Assembly (NCBI GenBank): GCA_011009095.1
Contig: VTPC01000399.1
Coordinates: 10,425 to 74,424 of the forward strand
From: Ignelater luminosus
Lineage: Eukaryota > Arthropoda > Insecta > Coleoptera > Elateridae
Length of the DNA stretch: 64,000 nucleotides
Direction: 5' to 3'
In this document: one piece after another, positions 10,696 to 23,000 of the stretch
How the letters are laid out: each line of letters begins with the position of its first letter
Numbering within the stretch: position 1 is the stretch's first letter
The notes under the pieces: model-generated
Told to the model about the DNA's origin: nothing
What the model saw: only the letters and a program-made list of their open reading frames with translations
Databases searched by the model: none
Made by a program: the position numbers and the translations under genes

Positions 10696-10697
10696 TA

Positions 10698-11883
10698 CCC
10701 GAAAGTTTCAAATCGCTATCACCTGAAACTGTAAAAGCATTGGAGACTTTAATCAGACAAACGTTTACAAATTAATATCTAAAAAGTGCAGTAAAAAATA
10801 ACAACACCGTCATTTAAGCCACAGGAACAAAATACAAGGTCACAGTTTAATTTTACAAGTAGCTGGTCTGCATATTTCATTATAATTAAAGAAACTCTTT
10901 TATACAATAGAAACTCTTTATGCTTATTTAAATAATAACTACGTAAAGATGACCTTCACCACAACAAATTTTTAAATTCAACGTGCCTAAAACAACACAA
11001 GAACAGCTTAAATCTGTTTCATAATAACTGAAAATATTTTACAGGTGGAATGTTTGCCGTGTGTTACAAATGCTTCAGTTAAAAAATGTTACGGCATTCT
11101 TAACATTTATTGAAAATTTCTTTCCAAGACATTACTATTAATAAAAGGCCATTCTGGGTCAGCTATTTGATAGAAATGTTTTTGACAGGAAGGCGTTGTT
11201 CCAACATGTCAGAACTCAAATCATGAAAAGCAACATTCAGTAAGTGCTATCTTATTGAATAGTGTGGAGATTAAAACATTATAAATCAGTTGAAATTACC
11301 GATAGCACGTGCTGGGATAGACAATCCCTTTCATTTAATTTTTGATTATCAGGTATCATCACTGATAGTAATTCAAAACACTTAGTAATTTGTGATGTCT
11401 TTGGTAATAAAACAAAAAACAAATTTAGATTTCTTTAGACAGTCTTGAACAAACTTAGCATCAGGCCCGCCACTAGCCGTCTGCACTCCCGCATGCAAAA
11501 CTGACTATGCCACTCCCACCCCCATCTTCTGTCCCTGACTGGGCTTGTACAAACGACTTTTTTCGCCTTTACAACGTCCCAAGGGCTGTAATGAATCATT
11601 ACGTTCCTGTTTCAAATGAAGATTAATTTCATTTACGGGCGAAAAAATGTTGTAGGTTGGTATCTAAACAACTATTAGTTTTGTTGCACATGGATGTGTG
11701 CAAAAGTAAATAAATACTTTACAAAGAATTTATTATCATTACCTGTTTATGACGTAAAGTTTTCAAAAACCAATGTCAATGTCAAACGCCCGGCTCTCAC
11801 TCATTCATTGTACCTACTTTTATTAAGGTGGTTCGAACCTGTAGACGTTTCTCATCTTAATTTCGATAGATGCCAATAGATGG
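10698..11883. other. No gene recognised
   Basis: AT-rich. A GC-richer patch at 11463-11546 starts CAGGCCCGCCAC and ends GGGCTTG, vaguely like a tiny hAT MITE, but no adjacent matching 8-bp duplication is seen. The frame 11694-11879 has no known motif. Confidence 0.45.
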
Positions 11884-12524
11884 CGTTGTTATGAGATAAT
11901 TGACAAAGACAGTTGATTGTGAAACAAAGTACCGACACCAAACAAAAGACGATTATAAATTAAGCTCAATAACGATTTTCTCTCCGCTTGAAGCGCTGTT
12001 GTTCCACATCAAAATTGACAAGTTTAAACGTCAGTTTATAAGTTTGAGGTTATTAGAATTTAAATTTTAGAGAAACGTAATTATCATTGCCGTGTTGTTG
12101 CAAATTATTCTTTATTCTTTGCAAAACATGTGTATTTCCTATTTCCTCGGTGTCATCTTCATCACTTTCACAATTATTGTTTATAAATTGCTGTAAAATC
12201 GATTTCGTAGTGGTTGCGCAACCGTTTTTAATAAACCAAGTTAACTCAAATAACTGTATCGTGTATGATCAGATTAGAAATATAAGTTAAGTTCCCGAAA
12301 ACCCGTTTAATGCGCAACAAGGCATTAATAATTACTTTTTTCTAAAGTTTAAATTCTAGTATCCTCAATCTTATGAAGTGCCGTTTAAATATGTCAAATT
12401 TGAAGTGGAACAACAGCAGCTCTAACAGAGAAAAAATCGTTATTGAGCTCAATTTGCAATCATCTTTTACTTGGTGTTGGTACTTTGTCTCACAATCAAC
12501 TGGCTTGGATAATTGCGAACAATG
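11884..12524. mobile_element. Fold-back element, ~200-bp diverged inverted arms
   Basis: Left arm 11884-12111 and right arm 12312-12524 are reverse complements at roughly 80% identity by eye. Matching blocks include AGTTGATTGTGAAACAAAGT (left) against the reverse of right-arm ACTTTGTCTCACAATCAACT, and AGCTCAATAACGATTTT in both. The 200-bp spacer has no gene. Long arms around a short spacer fit a fold-back or long-TIR non-autonomous transposon. The target duplication was not resolved. Frames 12087-12290 and 12342-12602 fall inside and are considered chance. Confidence 0.8.
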
Positions 12525-12778
12525 CATGCAATAAATGTACACGAAGAAAAGAATATTGTCATAAAAAGTAAACGTCTGGTTAGATTGGAAGAAAGTATTC
12601 ACTTCAAATTGCTATTCCGGATGAAGTTGAGGTTAAACTGCTCCCTAATTACTTCTGCTAAAAGTGTAAAGAATAAGTAAATATGGCCCGCCTCTAGTGT
12701 ATGTTAGCTGAAAAAATTTTTCTCTTGGTCAATAATGTCAATGGTGATTCAAAAGCCGCAAACCATGATTTATAAATA

Positions 12779-12965
12779 GAGATCGGAAAAATATACAAAA
12801 TATCCACTGTATTTTTCGTTGCATTCGTTCAAAACATTGGAATTACCCGTTTTATTACTTATTGTACCTTAAATACTTCTAGATAACAATAAAGTTTACA
12901 ATGTCAGAATTCTGAAGTGTTATATCGAAAGATACAGTAGGCATTTTGCATATTTTTCCGATCTC
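12779..12965. mobile_element. 187-bp MITE with 40-bp TIRs and TA duplication
   Basis: The left end 12779-12818 begins GAGATCGGAAAAATAT. The right end 12926-12965 is its reverse complement with about 5 mismatches in 40. TA lies on both sides (12777-12778, 12966-12967). The TA target suggests a Tc1/mariner-related non-autonomous element. Non-coding. Confidence 0.85.
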
Positions 12966-13004
12966 TATATAAATTTCTGAGTAATAATGTACAAGTGAAT
13001 GAGT

Positions 13005-13019
13005 AAGAAAGAAAGAAAG
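13005..13019 (+). repeat. (AAAG)n microsatellite
   Basis: Almost four perfect AAAG units seen directly. Confidence 0.8.
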
Positions 13020-15180
13020 TCAAAATAATAATTTTGACGAAAGGACACTTTTTAGTTTTTCAACGAAGCCATCTTCTTTTTGTTGCAGGTTGACAAGCAG
13101 TCATACTTATCAGCTATTTTCGTTATATTTATTGCAATACATTATTTCAATCAGAAAGTCTGAATATGTATTTGTATGTCACAAAAAAAGTCTCTGTCAA
13201 AAGATGAGAACATTTACAAAAATAGAAATTTTTGCAGGTTTTGTTTATCATTTGTGAGGCTGGTTTCTACAATTCCTTTGTTTCCCTGTTAACATTCTAA
13301 CCGAACATTCCTAAAATTTGATTTCTTAAAATTAGTAAATTCTATTGATCTTAAAACCATTCAGACCTTTTTAACTGTTGCAATGAGATTTGTTTGGAAA
13401 TCAATTTCTATGGTTAACTGAAAATATTTTATCTTGTAAAAATCAATTGAGCTTAAGGCATCGTGAAATTGGCTAAGATCTGAAGCACGTCTTTTAAAAT
13501 ATTTAAAATGCAATTTAGACATTAACTTATTTTGAATCTTTTTAGGAACACCCCGTATAGTACTTATTTGACGAGTTCTTTATTTACAATACAATAAATA
13601 TAATTAAAGGGCATCTTCAAATTTCAAGCGTTCTTTCAAATCTGCACTCTAGACGAAATACCTCTGTCGCTTGTACTTTGTATCGATGCTATATCAATTT
13701 CCAAAACTCCGGTTTAAAACTATTTTACACTATACCAGTTGGTGCGCTGTTCTCAGGAGAACATAACGAATTAAATACCACTTTAATACCGTTGGGCGCT
13801 TTGGTTTGATAAATTTTGCTTATTAGAATAAGGCCTAAGAATTATAAATTAATGTACTGTTAGTTTGAAACCTTCAGGTGTTAGAATTCTAAACGATTTT
13901 CTCCTATCGCTCATTTACTGTGCCCCTAGAATTTACAAATGCTAAGGTTCCGTGTGCTATACCTTAAGAAATGCAATACAAAATAAATCCAGTTGTGTCC
14001 AAATGTCGAGAATGTCTTTGTATTATGTATACAATTACATTTTTGACGCAGTTTTTGAAAAATAAGCTATGATAGAACTGTAGAGAAATTAAAAGAATTT
14101 AGAATTGGATCATTCTAGCAGTCGTATTTGAACGATTAGTTTGTATTGGTGATAACAAGAAATGGACAACGGACTAGTATCCGACTTAAAAATAAACATG
14201 AATGGTTTGAACTGCATTTGCTCCAATTAAAATCTACTAAACTAATACTTTCGAAATTGTTATTAAGAACTATCTTGCTTGTAATTGGAAAAGGATAAGA
14301 TATTGTCAAGACGACAGAATAGATCTCAATTCGTTGGAACGATAAATAGAACTTGAATGGAATAGGGTATTTAAGATTCTGGATATTGCATCTGATACTC
14401 TAGAAGAACCTTGTAACGAAAGTGAACGTTGCTGGAAAATATCCCTCAGGGGGACATTAATTGCATGATTGATGACAAAATTCCAAAGCTTGTAGCTGCT
14501 TGTATGGTGTGAATAGGTGACGTCACATACTAATAATATTTTTCTTGAAGTTGAATATTTTTTTGTAACTATACTTTTCTACACTTCTATTTTTATGTAT
14601 AAAGCTTGCTATACACTAATAAATCAAAAACAGATTTAATCAAAATCAATAGTTTTTTAATTATGGGAATAGCTATTGTGAGATTAATAGATTTATACAT
14701 ATATATAAAATTTTATTTTTACCAACCAGCCTAAAAACAGCGGTTTGTTTAATTGCTTGGTTAAATACACGTAGAGTAACTAACTTTTAAATTATTTCCC
14801 AGCAGATTTTTATAAATCGAATTTAACCTAAAACTGTTTAGGCAAATTTGAAACATTATTTCATTTCCAAAATATTTTAATATCGTTAAATATTACTAAT
14901 TTGCTGTTCGAAAAATATTTCGAGCTTTTCACAAAGAATATTATTTAATAAAGCTCAATTCACTTCTAACGTCTTGATTTTCAGCGAAATGAATTTTTTT
15001 GTTACCTAATTTTCTTCAGAAGTATCCTAAAAAAAGATTTTTTTTACTTAATTTTTTGTCAAAAAAAGGGTCAACGTTTTTTCTTCATATCCAATCCAAG
15101 ATTGTATCTTACGAAAACAATTCAACTCTTTAATGCCTTCAGCAACACTAATACTCATTCTATTATATTTCCATTGTCCT
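13020..15180. other. No gene recognised
   Basis: AT-rich. A terminus-like AACACCCCGTATAG occurs at about 13548-13561 without a partner. A perfect CRE palindrome TGACGTCA lies at 14518-14525. Nothing else of note. Confidence 0.5.
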
Positions 15181-15479
15181 GGAGGACACCCACGGTGTCC
15201 AAGCCCGTCCACAAAAGGACCCCTGGACTGTCGAACATACACGAACTTAACCGAATAGAGGAGTTCCAACTAAGAGAACGTCCCCCAAGTGAAACCAGTC
15301 TATACGTTCGTTTTGAGAGTTAACGCGTGCAATCCAACGCTTGGAGCTTTGCGCTTGTTTTTTACATTTTATATTATTAACCGACAAAGCGTTTTCGAAT
15401 ATTTCGAGGATAAAAATATTTTTACGGAATTTGAAACATATCGAAGTGGTAGAGAGGAAGTGATCAAAGAATAACGTTT

Positions 15480-15725
15480 TAAGCCGAATGTTGTACGAGT
15501 TTTATGAAAAATCGAATTATTTGTGTGTACGTTCGTTGTTGTTGTGTATCTAATTGCGACGCGGGGTAAAATGTGAATATATTGTGGGAGGAATTTTTAT
15601 TTTGTGAAAGATGTTGTGATTTTGTGTGTGGTGCTTTTGTGAAGGGTATTCTTTCTTTTTGGTGTGATATTGTTTTGTTTCATATACGGAAATGGATTGT
15701 GAATGTTTACCACATAAAAACGAAG
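15480..15725 (+). other. Candidate 5' exon with splice donor (speculative)
   Basis: A TG-rich, ATG-poor stretch resembling an insect 5' UTR leads to ATG at 15692. It is followed by 34 nt reading MDCECLPHKNE and then AACGAAG|GTAAAT, a fair donor site at 15725/15726. GC content is higher than around it. No acceptor-side exon can be identified in the window, and no protein match is recognised. If real, the following AT-rich kilobases would be intron. It could equally be chance. Confidence 0.2.
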
Positions 15726-15789
15726 GTAAATTTTTGGGGTTTACTTTTATTTTTTAAAAAAATGCTTATGTTTACTAGAAATTACATTT

Positions 15790-16113
15790 TTGAAGGGTGA
15801 GCCTACCTTTAATCCGTTGCGCGGAATATTCCGGAACATTCTGACCCTTTTCCGCAGTTGCATCGGTTTTATTCCTGAGACATTTCAAGTTATTTTCTAT
15901 AGAAATTATTTTTACTTGGTCTCAATGCGTTTTAAGCATGAGAATATTTGTTTTGTCGAATTAGGGTGGATTATCCTTGAGATTCATTCGTATCTGCCGT
16001 GGTACTTATCGAGAAAGGGGGAAAATTTATTGGAAAAACGCCATGAATTATTTAAAAATCGCTTCGGAATATACAATCAGGAATATAATCGCACAAGAGT
16101 TCCAGCACTTTGA
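15790..16113 (+). CDS. Unrecognised open frame, 107 codons
   Basis: One of the longer open frames here with fairly even composition (FNPLRGIFRNILTLF, LGWIILEIHSYLPWYL, RKGENLLEKRHELFKNRFG). No domain, signal peptide or clear membrane segment is recognised. It starts 65 bp after the candidate splice donor at 15725, so it would be intronic if that exon is real. Most likely a chance frame; listed because it is long for this composition. Confidence 0.12.
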   Translation: MKGEPTFNPLRGIFRNILTLFRSCIGFIPETFQVIFYRNYFYLVSMRFKHENICFVELGWIILEIHSYLPWYLSRKGENLLEKRHELFKNRFGIYNQEYNRTRVPAL

Positions 16114-18895
16114 GACATCTGCAGAATTTACCCTCTCATTATAGGGTAACTTGCACCCTCTCACATTTCTCTCCCTTACAAACGACTTTAAATTACAAAT
16201 TACAAGGATATTTTAGAACAAGTTGTCAACAAATCTCAACGAGTTAGCCAGTTAACTTTGAATTAACGTTTAATTGAGTTCAGGCCCAAATTCACCGTTC
16301 GGTTTTTTGCGAATAGATGAAAAATCCAATAGGGAAGTCTCTAAAAGATGTTGAGAAAATGAGGAGTTTTTGGAGATAAATCAAAATCTTGAACTTTGTG
16401 GTTTTAATGTTGTTTTCCAAATTGCACTTACAACAAAATAGAAATTTATTTAATCCTCAAGTTATTTAGAGGAATTATTAATAATGTAATTTTGCTGAGA
16501 ATCACTTATAATTAAACTCTTAGGATTTTAGTCTGTTACTTTAGATTTTCGTTATATTGAAGATATTTAGATGTTAATGTAATATTAATTAATTAATTAA
16601 AACTCTGCAGGATTGATAATTTAAAGAAGATTCTCAACGCCAACAGTTTTATGTAAATTATAAAGAATAAACAGTTAACACTATTTTGATTGTTTAAATG
16701 ATTTCTAACAAACGTGCATTGTTTGAAGTTCTTGTTCCAACTTCTCTATATTTTGCACGAAAATATTCTAAAGTTATTATCAGTTAAAAACTTTAAAAAA
16801 CTTAAAAATTCAACTTCTTGTTGTAACAATAACAGTTTTAATCGTGTTACAATATTCACTATATTATACACAAAGGTGTCTGGATTTTTTAGTATAATTA
16901 CTATAGAATTAATTATTCAAACTATTAATTTTATGCGAAAATTAACTCGTAATACTGTTATTTAAATTTATATGGAAGCTGCAAATTGAATTTAAATGTT
17001 TCAAAATTAAACATTTTGAGTTTGTTCATCTCTATTATTTATATAAATATTTTTTTTGCTTCTCAACAAAAAATATAAAAATATAGACGATAAATGAATG
17101 TAATTTAGGATATATAATTAATTACGCAGTTTTTATTGTTCTAAAATTATCTTTGGCTTTGCAATTCTTTGTTACGAGTAAAACACTCTTTTAAAAATAA
17201 AGTATTATAAGATCATCTCCTGGAAAACATTAGAGACTCTTTCTCATATAATGGAATGACTTGTAGAATTATAAATTCCTCAAAGTTCTAGTTTGTATTG
17301 TTTAATTTTATGTAATGCTGAAGAATTATACTGTAGATTTAGTTGTAAAACTTAAAACACTTATGGGGATTGTCTAATCTAAATATAAGGCTACTTCTGC
17401 AAGCTACTTTCCAGTTGTTCTTTGATTTATTTATTTTTGTGGAAACACAATGTTTGAATTTAAAATGAACATGCATAACGTTGAAATATTGCAAAAGCAT
17501 GATTACGTTGCAATCTTCATTTTAAACAGTAATTTCTCAAGGTATTCCAACAATCACTTTTCTGTACTGATATTAATTAGTATTTGCAAGATTCATCGAT
17601 ACGGTTTAATTATAATATGGTAATTGCATCTTAAGTGCTTTCTAAACTAAGAAAATCTGAACGATTAACATAAACTTTTTCCTTCCATCATAGGCTTAAT
17701 TTTGAAAAGTAAATCCGAGATGTGTGTACTGTTGCTATAAGTCGGTTGGGTTTAAATTAATTGCGTTGGATTAGATTCAATTAATTTTTTCTTGCGAAAT
17801 GAACATTTTTACTGTTTGTCTCGATTACAGTTCCACGTGCAAGTTATTGATTTTTCAATTTCTCAATTAACTACGTCCATTTCAAGAAATCTAAATCAGA
17901 TAGGCCTATTTAGATGTGCTTAAGCCATTGGGAAATTGTTAACCAAGCTGTAGGTTCATCCTATAAAAACAACTGTATTGCTTTAACAATTAGCACCGCA
18001 GGAATTTTCTGAAGTGTAGGCATTTTTGCTGACATTGATAGAGGTTATGTTGGTTTTTTCTAAATGAGATTTAAGAAACTCAGAATTTAATCGAATTTAA
18101 ATAATTCTATATAGAAGCTGTCAAGCTATAATCGGAAACTAAAACTATTTTCTGATTCTTTTGTTATTTGAGAAAGTTTCCGGCTTGGATATTTGCGCGT
18201 TGTTTGGTGCTTGTAACATTCAGATCTAAATGGCATTTACGACATGGTATGATTTTACAATTAGTAATGAGGAGTTTGGGATCTTTCTGACTTCATGGCT
18301 CGTCCTCTAAGTAGGCCTTATCAGATTTTGTAGTAAGTGCCATTAAACTGATCGAGCAGTGTCAAAAAGACTTTTGTTGCGGTTTTATTTCTGAATCTAT
18401 TCTGCAACGTGTGATGCAGTTATCAATGTAAACGTTTGCAAACTATTACTGACCTGCAGCATTTACGCGATTTATTGGTTTTACCTCTTCAAGATATAGG
18501 TATGCAGTTTAAATGGATTTTCTCTGCCTCATCATCTAATGCCGACCCTGTCTCCAGCCAGTAATGGTTTGAACAAATCTGGTAGTATTTCTGGGATAAC
18601 TCATTTAATATCGACAGTAATACTTACAGTCCACTTTTTAAGACAAAACATAATTTTCTAACATAGCCTTTTTTAATTACGCAACTTGGAGCGATTAGAT
18701 CTGTCTGAATTGAGATCTTAAAATCAACCGTAATCAACTTATTGTCATCAAAATGGAATTCTAGGAACAATTGGTTGATAGTATTTTTAGAGAACTTGTG
18801 AGTTGTAATTATCTAAGTAATTATCTACATACGTAATTCCAATTTTTGAAAACTAAGGCTCTGGATTATTTCTCAATCTTTTACTTACCTTGAAC
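16114..18895. other. No gene recognised
   Basis: Very AT-rich, without credible open frames. Short runs such as ATTAATTAATTAATT near 16588 are simple sequence. Confidence 0.55.
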
Positions 18896-20030
18896 ATTTC
18901 CCACTTCATCACGGTGACACTGCACTAGAGACCTATAGGTATCGATATTTTAAAGCCTAACCCAATTAAAATACTGAGACCTAAAAATACCAATTTGTAT
19001 TTTCGTTACAAACCCAAATAGTTAGTTCAATTCGTCAGGAAAGTCAGATTGATCCCGAACGATCCAACAAGAATTAAAAGAACACCAAACCTGAAATTCT
19101 CAGAAAGAATAGCTTGAAACCCCCAATGCCCAACTTCTATGAAATATCGTTTAAAACAGAATCTTTAATCTTTCTAGTGATTGATTTACAAATTTTAATC
19201 AGATAATTTTGTCTTCTTCACTACGATCTTGTTATCAATATGTAGCACCACAATGTTTTCTTCCATTGTTCTACTGCGAAACAACATGTAGTTCCAGCTT
19301 ACTCACCATAAAAATCAAATGATTTACGTCCACTGTGTTTGCTCTTATCCAGCAATACTCTTAAATGATTTCTGTTATTTCTTAAAAGTTCAACCATTTT
19401 AATTATTAAGTTCGCCACAATCAGGTTTGTGTTTATTAACCAGTCGATCTTTATCGTGATGTTTATGGTGCCTCAATTTATTATAATAAAAGACTGTAAC
19501 ATTGCATTTGATTATTTTTGAAGAAAAAGTAGCCGTTAGAAAGAAAATCTGCCGGTTTGAAAATTCCAACCGATTGGTTTGAAAACGGTTACCCGGGCTG
19601 GAATGTTTTGAAAATGTTATTAGACCCCAACAATCAAATTAGGCCTAGGAGGCTATGAAGGCTTGACTGACCTAACAAACCCAATGTATACCCAAGCTGA
19701 AGAAGATATTTCAATATAAGGCCCGTTCCAATTTGGACTCGCATTTCAGTTAGAACCATGCATACTTTTAATAAATTCAGTAGAATAGTTAGCACAAAAT
19801 TAACTTGAATAGTAACATTCTTTCTGGAAAATAAATCGATTCCATATCACGTTTTTAATATACGAAATTTTGACTAGCAAATAAATGAAGACTGCTCTTT
19901 TTTCTTTACTTTAAATAAACATTTCGGAAAAAAAACGAAAGATCAATCGTTCTCAATCTGTTCTGTAGTCTTTAACAGGAGGTCTAAATTCAACTAGATT
20001 TTCCGTTAGAGGAATCAACTTCAAGACTTT
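18896..20030 (+). repeat. Left arm of large diverged inverted repeat
   Basis: Matches the reverse complement of 25940-27060 in the same order over the whole length, at perhaps 65-70% identity. Anchors are CACGGTGACACTGC (18910-18923 against 27028-27041) and a perfect 27-bp match at 19224-19250 against 26620-26646. Further blocks are TCTCAGAAAGAATAGC, TTCTATGAAATATCG, TTTATTAACCA and GCTGAAGAAGA. No coding frame is evident. It is either the long terminal inverted repeat of one element or one of two oppositely oriented copies of a repeat family. Confidence 0.85.
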
Positions 20031-23000
20031 TATTTCATGTAACATTTTATAGTTTGTTCAATTTGTATTTACTGCTTCATTTTAAAAAGTCTCATTCAAT
20101 GGTTTTGATTGAATTAAATCCAGACCAACATTGCTATTATAATTGTTACATATTCTCCCTGTTTTTCAAGATTTGTAATTTACTCCAGCTGCTTCTTTAC
20201 GTTGCTTTACCAAATACAGAACTCACACTTTGTAAATTACTGCTTTTGAGCCATAATTAAAAGACTTAGAAACAAGAGATTTAAATTCTTGCCTATTCAC
20301 TTTTCAAAATGGCCTAAAATGACGATGAGTCCAGTTTAGCTTTCCTGGCAGAAATTTTGTCTTGTTTGTAGAAAATAGAAATAGAAAGTACAGAACTCGC
20401 CAAATTCTGTTTTGAAAAATTTCAGGTAATTTCTTGTTGTTAACTTGACTGAGGCGATAAATTTACTTTATAAGGCACATCAACTGCAAAACTTTTTTAG
20501 GCCAAAATTCGCAAAAAAAAACCTATAATAAAGAATGCTAATTGGCGCTAGCTGAACAGAGAATCAAAGCTTTTTGAAGGAAGATTGCGTTTTATGTCAT
20601 ATTCAGTTGCAGTATTTTTCAAGAAGCACACCAACAAGAAACAAATAATCAACTCAAACTAACAAGGGAACTAAAAGCGAAAAATCATGAAGTAGTAGAA
20701 TCAGTTCATTTTTAATGCGTTTCATTTTCTTTTAAATATGAAATCAAGACTTGAATAAAAATAATTAAATATTGTGAAGCACGACTGTGATTTTGCGTAT
20801 TATTTTGTTATACCCACCTATAGAAATAGGCCTAAAAATTCTTTAGTTTACTCTCTTGCTTTTAATAATGACGGGAATTCAAATACGAATACAAAAATTA
20901 TTTCGAACAAAATTTACAGTACTGTGATTATGATTACGGAAAATTATTGCTATATCATGAAGACGCTTCAAGTCGTTTAAATTTATACCGTCACAGTTTT
21001 ACTATACCATACATTTCTTTGCAATGGGTTTACTGCTTTTAACTGAATAGCATTTTATTAGTTATTGTGTTCGGAATTTTGATTTTTAAGGCATTTTATT
21101 GATTTCTATGATAAAAGCAGCATTTTGTATTCATTTTGATTGATGGTGTAACATGCGTCTAAATTGTAATTTTTAAGAGAACATGCTTTTTGTGTCATCC
21201 GATTCAATTTAACTATTTTAGAACTGGCATAATTTCTTTGTTTTCAAAGATATTTGTCTGTCAGACACTTAATTAGTGTTTATTATTGTCTCACTTTTTT
21301 TAGATAATATTCAGTTTTAAAATAGGCCTAAAACTGACCGTCAACATTTTTCACGATATCGTATTTAATTTAATTCAGGGTGTTGTAGCAAAATTTATCC
21401 TTTACTTAGAACTTCAAAGCACTTAATTGAAGAGTTTTCTTTTTCTAACATTTAACTGGAATTTCTTATTATTCTAATAATATAATTAAATTTGTATTTT
21501 CCTCGCCTTAATATTTTACATTCATATTTCTGGCTCAATTCATTGCTATTCTCTTGTTCTAAACTTGAAGCAGTTTTCATTGTTTTAACCTACTTGTAAG
21601 GTATTTTGTTGAAGGGAAATTAATTAGTTTACAAATTTCGGTTGTTGTAATTCGAGTAAAGTAACTTTTTGTACGAGTTTTCATCCAACTTTAAAATTTT
21701 TCTTACGTTAAAGTTGAAGTTTTTCCCAGATTTTTTAGACATTTTCTTTTTACTGACACGAAGCGAATAGGGATTTCGGTTTTTTTTGTGTTGATCGAAA
21801 ACAATCTTTCACTTATCGTTTAATGTTTTTCTCTCTCGTGGGAGTTTGTGTTATCTTTAATAAAAGTGGTGTTTCCTGAAGTTCTTAAATGCAAAAAGTC
21901 GTTTAAGAAGGTTAAAATCTTATTATTATAATTCAAGTTATAACTATGCTTTGTACATTTCTGTGAACAAATCTATTTGATTCTAATTTTAGAGGGTCGC
22001 ATAGTCCAACCTTGTTCTAATTCCATGGTAGTCAATTTTTAATTTTAACGCCTTAAATTTCTGTCTTTTAATTATAAAACGGAACCTTAATTTTATTCTA
22101 TAAATATAAACGCGTTGGTATTAATTTAATCAGAATATTTTCGTCTTATATTATTTGTTTATAAATAAATATAAAATCGATACTGTTCTAAATCTAAGTA
22201 AATTAAATTTGCGTTCTACATTTTATTCTAATTTAATTTTAGGTGTTTACATTTTACATTAAATCTCGTTTTTGTTCACTCCGTTACTTCCCAACTTTTG
22301 TTTTAGTTTTGTGTGTTTACACATGTCGGAAATTTCCTTATTATTATTCGTTTTGTTCTAAAACAATAGCCGCTTTATTATAATTGAATTAAAAACTTTC
22401 ACGGAAAATAATGTCGTCAAATTTTTTGCCCCAACTTTTACATATTTCTGTGCTAACGAGCTTTCATCAGATTTAGATCTTTTAAGGCAGATGTATTTCT
22501 GTGAAGACTTAATTAGTTTATTGAACACTTACTATAAATCATATCAGTATAAATAAACTTGTGGTTTCACTGTATTTTGTTAGGATATAAAATATTAGCG
22601 TTTTGGCTTCCTTTGTGGGAGTTTCACGGAAGCGTTACTGGTGCATCTTTTAGGCCTAACGGAAATTTCCGTAGGCACAATTCTAGAATCTGACGTTTCC
22701 AGTAAAGTTAACAATGTAGGGCATGTTTACAGTCTGATTTTAGTTCTATTTCACGTTTTAAAGCAACAAAACTTTATAGTTCCAAGAAAAATGTGAGATA
22801 ATAACGTTACTACTTTACAGAATGAAAATTTTATGAATACTCTAGAGAGAGCAAATTCCACTGAAGTTTTTATTTTCCTTAAGAGACGTATTACGTGAAT
22901 ATTTTAAACTCAACCAAAATTTTTCATAAAAATAAACTTTTTTTTGTGATATAAGAGGTTATTCAAAGTTTAATCTATCATCATTTGAATCCGTTCTTTT

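Noticed and set aside
11463..11546. Tiny hAT-like MITE (CAGGCCCGCC ... GGGCTTG)
   Set aside because: Ends match only weakly and the adjacent 8-mers do not agree; ACAAAC occurs near both sides but not next to the ends.
13548..13561. AACACCCCGTATAG, resembling an element terminus
   Set aside because: No inverted partner found within several kb.
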